Program-made: the position numbers and the translations under genes
From: Megaleporinus macrocephalus
Taxonomy: Eukaryota; Chordata; Actinopteri; Characiformes; Anostomidae
Length of the DNA: 64,000 nucleotides
Reading direction: 5' to 3'
NCBI GenBank assembly: GCA_021613375.1
Contig: CM038704.1
Location: forward strand, 30,752,582 to 30,816,581
Shown here: in pieces, positions 57,470-64,000 of the stretch
Numbering within the stretch: position 1 is the stretch's first letter
Layout of the letters: the number at the start of each line of letters is the position of its first letter
Notes under the pieces: model-generated
Told to the model about the DNA's origin: nothing
Databases searched by the model: none
What the model saw: only the letters and a program-made list of their open reading frames with translations

Positions 57470-57905
57470 TTTAAGTGTTTTGATGTGAAATGCATTGTTG
57501 TGACATTTCTTTACAATATAGCCATTTTGTTTACTATCCAAAACCACCAGAGAACCTACATGTGTTTTCTGAGTTTTTCTGAGATTATTTTTGTAACGTT
57601 GAATGGTGAAATAGTGGAAAATCCAATAAAACGTTTTGTGTTATAGCATGAATAGCTTAAAAAAATACCTGTCAGGCCGCAATGTCACCTCAAAACAATT
57701 TTAACAACGTCTCCGGGAACAGGCAGTGTGAACCGTTTTATATCTTCTGTGAAGAAACTTTTAGAGAAGTCTTCAGACGTCTGGTTCCCATTACCACCAC
57801 TGTGATTAATTCTGACTCTCTACATTTCTGTACTATAACGTTGGAGATCGTGTTACTTGCCTTTTCACACACTGCCTGTAAGCAGATAATTACATACATC
57901 TAAAT
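57470..57905. mobile_element. second-family foldback fragment
   Basis: TTGTTTACTATCCAAAACCA, GAACCTACATGTGTTTTCTG and TGGTGAAATAGTGGAAAATC match the fragment at 24660-24830. TCAGACGTCTGGTTCCCATT then ACCACCACTGTGATTAATTC matches the arm at 14255-14300. Confidence 0.55.
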
Positions 57906-58139
57906 ATTATTTACACCTTCACTGCGTCTGCTATGAACTTTCCTGTTTCAACATACAGACACCTGCTGGTCACCGAGGCGCTGTACAGAACTAGCGCCAT
58001 TTATAACCAGCAACATGCAGAAATGTGTGTTGATGAAAGCAAAACAAATTAGGTGGAAATCTCTTACGTATTGATTAAGTTAAAGGCGACTTAATGACGA
58101 GAACTGCTCAGATCTCTTCACACATATTTATTCATAAGA

Positions 58140-58911
58140 GGATCTGGACCGCACCAACATGGCGAAGCGCCGACGTGACCTCCCCTAAAGTAGCAGCGCT
58201 GTAGGACTTAATCATCATCTGAGCCGACAGCATGATCCGATCTGGTCCTCCAAACTGGAAGTTCTCAGGGATTTTTTTTTGTTGAGGATTTAGAAGCCAA
58301 TTCTGCTGCTGAGCCTTTACTGAAACTACTTTCTAGGCTTATTTTTGCTTTTTGAACTATGTAGTCCCTTGAGTTCAAAACGTCCGATTACCTGAAAACA
58401 ATCTTGTAAATTAAGGGTTTGTATGTGGACCCCAACGCCTAACAAGCCCTGCACCCCCACTGTCCAATGAAACACCCCTAACCTCGTCCTTAAATCTCCT
58501 GAATCTCTTGATGAGCAAATAAACACACTCCATTGCTCTTCTATTTTCCGAGAAAAGGCAGATTTCACGCACATCTGAACTGCATTACTTCCCCCGGATA
58601 TGGCTTTTGTACATGATGTGTAGATCTAAGAATGTGTGTTAGGCCAGCCCATGCCTGTTTTTTTTCGCACGTGCGCGGGTTTCTGCTCCACTGCAGTGTC
58701 CATACCACCGCTCGGTCTGTGTGCTTACTTGCAGGCAACGTTTTTTCCTAAGGGGGAACATCGAGTGTCGATTTATAAACCATGTTGTGCAGAGCAGATT
58801 CACACCGCACAGAAGCCGCGGATTAACAGTTAGCTAGCTGCTCGGCTAGGCTTTAGGTCTGGTGAGAGAGAAGAGGCTGAGAAGTCTGCTCTGACCCACT
58901 GAAGGTTTTGG
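58140..58911 (+). promoter_or_regulatory. slc19a1: probable slc19a1 promoter and untranslated first exon
   Basis: This patch has more CpG than its neighbours, including CCAACATGGCGAAGCGCCG at 58155, a YY1-like ATGGCG, and an E-box-like GCACGTGCGCGGG at 58667. A strong donor, TTTTGG followed by GTAAGTAAG at 58912, would end a non-coding exon 1.8 kb before the first coding exon. Because pcbp3 runs the other way, the patch near 58150-58250 may serve both genes. Start sites cannot be placed from sequence alone. Confidence 0.45.
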
Positions 58912-60406
58912 GTAAGTAAGAAATATTGCTACTGTTTTTGTGTCTCGTACCTCTTTCCTTTTCACCATTAGCACTTTCAGCACTTTGCTGCTGACCTGTT
59001 TGCCCGTGTAAGAGTGTGAGGGGAAGCTGGTCGGGGGGAGCGCACATGACTTGCTTACTGAGAGTCTCAGAGCCCCAGTGGACAAATTTAATAACATTAC
59101 TTTGTAAACAGGCCGACTGACGAGCTGAGTTCAAGCATCTCTCAAGACACAGCTTTAACGTTCTTGCTCAGCGTTAACGTTGCTTGTGTAATCAGAATCG
59201 ACAGACATAAATATATGCGTAAATTACAAGAAAAGCTAACTAGTACAGCTTATCCACTGAGGCTTCATAGCCTGTAGTAAAAAAAACTTGATGGGCAGAG
59301 TCGTCTAAATCCATTCTCAAGTAAGTGTTGTAAATATTTGTATATTATGAAAGTACTGATAAAAGTACATATCAATCAAAATATACTTGGTCTGTTTACT
59401 GCTAATAACGCTGTGCTGTTTTTTTTGTCTAGAGCTTTAAAATGTTATTGGCATTCTGACAATGGCTGGAATGCAGTGAAACAGGCAGTGCAGAAGTAGG
59501 TGTTCAGAAGTGAGGTGTACTAGAATAAGTTGGCATGACATTTCCAAAACACATTTTTATTCTTATTGTATAAGTTACATCCCTATTTACTTTCAGTCTG
59601 AGCTGTGTTAGAGCTCCTGTGTCATTAAGCCCCGCCTCCCAGTGAGTCCAGTCTGCTCTGATTGGTCAGCTCACTTACTCTGTTCTGATTGCTCAACTGT
59701 TAGTTCTGCCCCTGGCCGCTGTGGCTGTTTCTACAATAGTGTGGGTTCTGCCGTATCAGTTTTAGCCAGAGTCTGATCCTTGAAGTCAGAGAGCACGAGT
59801 TGGTAGACATGATCCACCTAGAATGAAGCTGGACGTGTTTGGAGTGGTATGTTTTTACTGTTTTGGTCCTCTGTGCATTGTGTAAGACTGTGCTGAGTCT
59901 GCGCCAAGCCTGTCGGAAGCATGCACTACAGATTGTGTTATGAGATGATGTCAGATTATAATAGAAAAGAGCTAAACTTCCAAAAAAGCGTATCAGGCAG
60001 CTGAGAAAAGTGGTTTCTGTGGGAGTGAGTTTATCTCTCTGGTGTGTACTTTGGGCTTTATAACTTCACTGATTGTTTACAAGTACAGGTTATATACATG
60101 CGCACTAAAGGAAAGGGGGTGGGGGGAGAAGCGTAATAGGTCTCCTTTAAAATCACTTATGTGTGGCAGAGCTTCTGATGATCTATTGTAGTGTAAATAA
60201 TGTAGTGTATTCTAAAGACGGTTAGGCAAATGGTTAGACAAGCCGTCTGAATGAACCTATTCATTCTAGGCTGCTCTGTATTACCACATTTGTATTTATT
60301 GAATAGTCCAATGTGTACTTTTTCAACAGTAACAGAAAAAAAATATGAATAGAAAAAAAGCCTTGTGACATGGTTTGAGGAACTTCAAATTAACTGATTA
60401 GTCGTG

Positions 60407-60441
<35 letters not shown>

Positions 60442-60753
60442 GTTTTTTGTTTTTTTTTCTTTCAGGGTCATCATGGGCAACTCTGTTAGGTAGCATTTTC
60501 AATTATTGTCAGACTTGGAAGCTGGACAAAGGTTAGCTTAACACCGTCAGCTATTTGCAAATAGAGCATGTTAGCATGACAAATAACACTCACGTGTAAA
60601 TTCCACTTTAATGTATTAAAAAAAAAACAGCTTTTATATTTTGGTACTGATTTAAAGTTATTTTAGTAAAGTACTGTCGGACATCCTTTGGCTGGACTCG
60701 TAAGAAGCGGCATATAACCATCTGAAGTGGTGGTGTAGCTAGATTACTTTTAG
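58912..60753 (+). other. probable slc19a1 5' intron
   Basis: It lies between the donor at 58912 and the acceptor before the first coding exon. The part 59600-60150 (CATTAAGCCCCGCCTCCC, CTGCTCTGATTGGTCAGCTC, ending AATAGGTCTCCTTTAA) looks like a repeat with GC-rich interior. A 24-base exon at 60466-60489, between TTTCTTTCAG and GTAGCA, is possible but unproven. Confidence 0.35.
60411..60440. repeat. (GT)n microsatellite
   Basis: Fifteen GT units, followed by a T-rich run ending in TTTCTTTCAG. Confidence 0.95.
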
Positions 60754-60756
60754 ATT

Positions 60757-61008
60757 ATGGTTGAGTCCATGGCATGCAGTGAGGGGAAAGAGGAGGAGCA
60801 ACTGAAAACAGATGAGAATGAACATGTAAACGAAGTTGAGGAACCCCCTCCAAAGGCAGAACCAGAGGATGAACCCCAGAAACCCCAGGCCTGGAAGTGG
60901 TCTGTCATCTTCCTCTGTTTCTATGGCTTCATGGTTCAGCTGAAACCTGGGGAGCCTTTTATCACGCCTAACTTGCTTAGCACGGAGAAGAACTTCACTA
61001 GAGAACAG
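60757..61008 (+). CDS. slc19a1: reduced folate carrier, first coding exon (partial gene)
   Basis: These 84 codons are the N-terminus of the proton-coupled/anion-exchange reduced folate transporter of the plasma membrane. Residues 1-45 form an acidic cytoplasmic tail rich in Glu and Pro. The first membrane segment (about 48-61, SVIFLCFYGFMVQ) follows, then LKPGEPFITPNLL and KNFTREQ. The last part matches SLC19A1 better than the thiamine carriers SLC19A2 and SLC19A3. N79 in NFT corresponds to the known human glycosylation site N58. The exon ends in phase 0 at CAG followed by GTGAGT, and the acceptor TTACTTTTAG ends three bases before the Met. The tail is about 20 residues longer than in human. 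Later exons are not in the window. Confidence 0.93.
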
Positions 61009-61757
61009 GTGAGTCCTTAACTTGACGAACACTTCAGAGTCAATACACAAAGTGACAGCTTCAGGTGTGAAGCACCTGGAAAGGTTTGGGATAGCTAGCT
61101 TGAACATGTTCTACGTGTCAGTTTGTGATAAGTTGAAAGCAAAGCTGTATAGATCTTGGATTCTGCATTAACAGGTGCCATGGAATGAACAATTGTGTTT
61201 ATGTTAGCATAGCTGAATAAGAAGACTTCAGGACACAGAACTGACATACCGGGAGCTGTTGTCTCCTCCTTCAAATGCAAATCCCAACACAATATCTTGT
61301 TTGTCAGTACACGACTAAATGTCAGCATCATGCGCAGGAGTAGGCTTTAAATCAATACAGTGCGTGTGGTACCGGGGCAACATATACATCTAGAAACTTT
61401 TAGTAAAAATTAATAATTAGCATGCGTAATTAACATGAACGGAGGAGCTACATAAACAATAGCTATAAAAGCTATAAACTCATTCTAAGTTGTTTAGAAG
61501 CAACCAATCATAAACAATGCCTAAATTATCGCATTACAGCTTTTAGCTGGTGCTCAAAAGAAAGTGAATACACCACAGTTAAGTCAACTTATGACATGTC
61601 TGGCATGTTTTCAGTTGCAGTTATTTCAGGAGAAAAGAATTTATTTGTGGGTAGAGTTCATTCTATGGCAAAAAAAGACAAAAAAAATTGATTCCCTTCT
61701 TTGGGTGTTAACTTTTGATAGGTCTTGTATTCACACTGATCCACGATAACATTTACC

Positions 61758-62440
61758 ATCTCATTGTATCTGCACTCAATGTCCATTTGATCAGCTCCAC
61801 TTACAAGACAGGTATTTCTACACAATTACAGACTGTATACTTTGTTAGCCCCCTTTTGCCCTTCATTGATCAGGACCCCTAAAAGACCACCACAGAGCAG
61901 GTATTATTTGGGTGGTGGATCATTCTCAGCACTGCAGTGACCCTGATGTGGCGGTGTTATATTAGTGTGTGTTGTGCTGGTTCGAGTGGATCAGACACAG
62001 TAGTGCTGCTGGAGTGTTTAAACACTGTGTCCACTCTAATAGACACACCTACCTTGACTGGTCATCTGTTGCTACACAGTTTGTGTTGATCGTACTCTAG
62101 TCCTTAATCTGTTGTCACAGGCTGCTGCTCACAGGGCACTGTTGGCTAGCTAGTTTTGGTTGGTGGACTATTATCAGTAAAACAGTAACACTGAGGTGTT
62201 AGAACACTCTAGCTGCACTGCTGTGTCTGATCCACTTACGCCAGCACAACACACACTATCACACCATCGCCATGTCAGTGTTGCTGCCGTTCTTAAAACT
62301 TGCTCTGTGGCGGACCTGTGGAGCTCCTGCCCATTAAAGAACGGGGTGAAAGGGGATAAACAATGTATGCAGTAAATCAGTTGGAATGCAGTCTGTAAGT
62401 GTAGGACTCCAAAGTGTTCGTGTATAATTCTAAACTAATC
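61758..62440. mobile_element. foldback element, nearly complete copy
   Basis: It shares the family's ordered phrases on both arms: GATCAGCTCCACTTAC, AGACCACCACAGAGCAG, GAGTGGATCAGACACAG, TTTTGGTTGGTGGACTAT and TGAAAGGGGATAAAC. Inverted arms meet near 62150. It lacks a coding frame. Confidence 0.75.
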
Positions 62441-62730
62441 CTATTTTAATCCTATGCTGATCCCTTTCTTTGTTTAGAGCTACGCAATTGTCTAACTTTG
62501 TTTTAGGAAAAGGTTGTTAGTCTCTTTTTTGTTTTGTGTTCTTCTCACTCATTTTGGATTAATTGTCCCATTAGAAGTGCTGCCAGAGCTGCAGTGTTAC
62601 ATTTGCTGGAAGCTGTTGGTCAAAGTTCAAATTCTTTGTAAATGGGTCAGATTGACTGTGAACACAGGCTGCCAAATCCTGTAGAAATCCCTCTGCAGAC
62701 AAATTACAGCACTGAGTCACTTATATTTAC

Positions 62731-62753
62731 TGTGTGTGTGTGTGTGTGTGTGT
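62731..62753. repeat. (TG)n microsatellite
   Basis: About eleven TG units. Confidence 0.9.
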
Positions 62754-64000
62754 CTGTCACAGTGGACTTGTCATTTGAGAACTAATTGTAGGTTACAGCT
62801 GTTCTTTAATGTAACACTATCATTAATTTTGAAGTAACAGTTATTTTCTGGCCTGGAGTTGACATTACCCATTGCCTGGAGTCCCTTGCCACACCGTTTC
62901 AGATCTTGGTCGGTAAAAATGCATATGCTGCCAATTGCTTTGGAGAAACTTTGAGTTCTTTTTCTGTTTGTGATCACTCATGTTGAGTTTGGCTGAAGTC
63001 AGCGAGGATTATATCAGCAGGTGGACCACCATAACAAATATACTAACAGTATTTCTTATGAGAGTAAACTTTAAAGGGCAACACATGACTGGTTTTTAAT
63101 ACAAAGCTTACTTGCTAATTGTAAATACAGTATATGTGTCCGATAACAGCTCACACTCTTAATTTGTGATGTAATTATGTCAGCTGTGTATTTCTTCCTG
63201 AGGGAGTAGTTTGAGAATGATAGCCTGATTTGAGATTCTCTTGTTAAATATTATTTAAGAATTATTTAAGATTTATTTATTATTTAAGTGATGTTATGCT
63301 ACAACAAACAAAATGTGAATTGGGTGCATTGGGTTTTAAAAATAAATGTAAATAAAGAAAGAACAAAAAGCATTTGTAGACACTCTAACTTGGTTCAGCA
63401 GTGTTGAATGAGGTATTTGTAAGCTATGTGATAGCTTAGATAGAGTTTTTAGTATGTGTACTGTAACTTTGTCTAATTCTACATATAATTGTGTTTGTGT
63501 GTGTGTTTGTGGTATTGATTCAAAAATACAACCAGTGGTAACTACATGCTATCTCTAGCAAGTATGACCACTTTGTACCACTTTGTATTTTAACAGTTGC
63601 AGACAAGACAAATAAATTAATATTTTTTATAATTAAAACACTGTTTTTAACAAAAATATTGCATCAGTATTATCATTGATACTCAAGGGTTTAGTATTGG
63701 TATTGAACCCTTCTATCTGATGATGGTGGTAATTAAGGATTTTTAGCCAAAAAGGCTTGAGCTGATTGTCCAGGTCCCATTAATCTAGCCAAGTCCAAAT
63801 GTAACTCAGTGATCCACTTTAGGACCCCGCCCCATCTGAATCGACTTTTTCTAGAATGTTTCTAGGACGTTTTTTTTTTTATCAACTTTGAGAATCATTA
63901 ACTTGAGATATATGCTATCTCAATAGAAATGCCTAATGACTAAGATGGATTAGCTGTTCTTATGTTATATCATTACACTGCATGTAGCAAGCAGTGTCCT

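Larger units (their letters stand above)
46401..58139. other. long non-coding interval upstream of pcbp3
   Basis: No coding exon recognised in 11.7 kb. If pcbp3 has 5' untranslated exons, they are expected here or further upstream toward slc19a1. Candidate patches are 47200-47560 (GC-rich, 166-codon open frame on the minus strand) and 50185-50470 (CCAAT sites and a minus-strand donor at 50400). The stretch 49490-49640, with TCTAATTAAGCATAATGACT and few repeats, may be a conserved enhancer. Transposon pieces are at 53020-53140, 56463-56735 and 57470-57905. Confidence 0.45.
61009..64000 (+). other. slc19a1 first coding intron, to window end
   Basis: No second coding exon is found before the window ends. 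The intron contains a foldback element at 61758-62440 and a TG microsatellite; the rest shows nothing recognisable. Confidence 0.6.

Noticed and set aside
60466..60489. 24-base slc19a1 untranslated exon
   Set aside because: Splice-like borders exist, but a microsatellite T-run creates such acceptors easily; kept only as a remark.
60739..61107. 122-codon minus-strand frame opposite the slc19a1 exon
   Set aside because: Shadow of the transporter exon, extending into the intron, with no recognisable protein.
61009..64000. Second coding exon of slc19a1
   Set aside because: No frame here resembles the transporter's next membrane segments; the intron runs past the window.

Overview
This window is nuclear DNA of a ray-finned fish. 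The evidence is spliced vertebrate genes with GT-AG introns, long AT-rich non-coding stretches, and many teleost-type transposons: Tc1-like, hAT-like, foldback elements and LINE tails. The repeat set looks like an otophysan fish (characiform or catfish relatives), but that placement rests on memory of repeat families and is weak. Three protein-coding genes can be supported, all from a block that matches human 21q22.3: lrrc3, pcbp3 and slc19a1.

Layout. Positions 1-14400 hold no supported gene; they carry foldback elements, a hAT-like element nested inside one of them (with an 8-bp target duplication), a degenerate tandem repeat around a promoter-like island with CRE and TATA motifs, and microsatellites. 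lrrc3 lies on the minus strand (single coding exon 14456-15214), with a probable untranslated first exon and CCAAT-rich promoter near 21200-21480. Positions 21500-34000 are again mostly repeats: Tc1 and LINE remnants, a second 966-bp hAT-like copy with clear ends, a coding-like remnant at 32447-32790 that I could not identify, and a 412-bp Tc1 deletion derivative. pcbp3 lies on the minus strand from 43291 to 35320 in twelve coding exons that join without a break into a 327-residue three-KH-domain RNA-binding protein. Its introns hold a degenerate tandem repeat and a decayed Tc1-like transposon. Just upstream is a 1.1-kb composite minisatellite with palindromic units. Positions 46400-58100 are probably pcbp3 upstream sequence with a few promoter-like patches. 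slc19a1 begins on the plus strand: a likely untranslated exon ends near 58911, the first coding exon is 60757-61008, and the rest of the gene is outside the window.

pcbp3 and slc19a1 are head to head, as PCBP3 and SLC19A1 are in human, which supports both names. The genes do not form a pathway: Lrrc3 is a small membrane LRR protein, Pcbp3 binds C-rich RNA, and Slc19a1 imports reduced folates. I found no clearly new biological system. The most unusual structures are the minisatellite, the nested hAT insertion, the unidentified coding-like remnant and the promoter-like repeat island.
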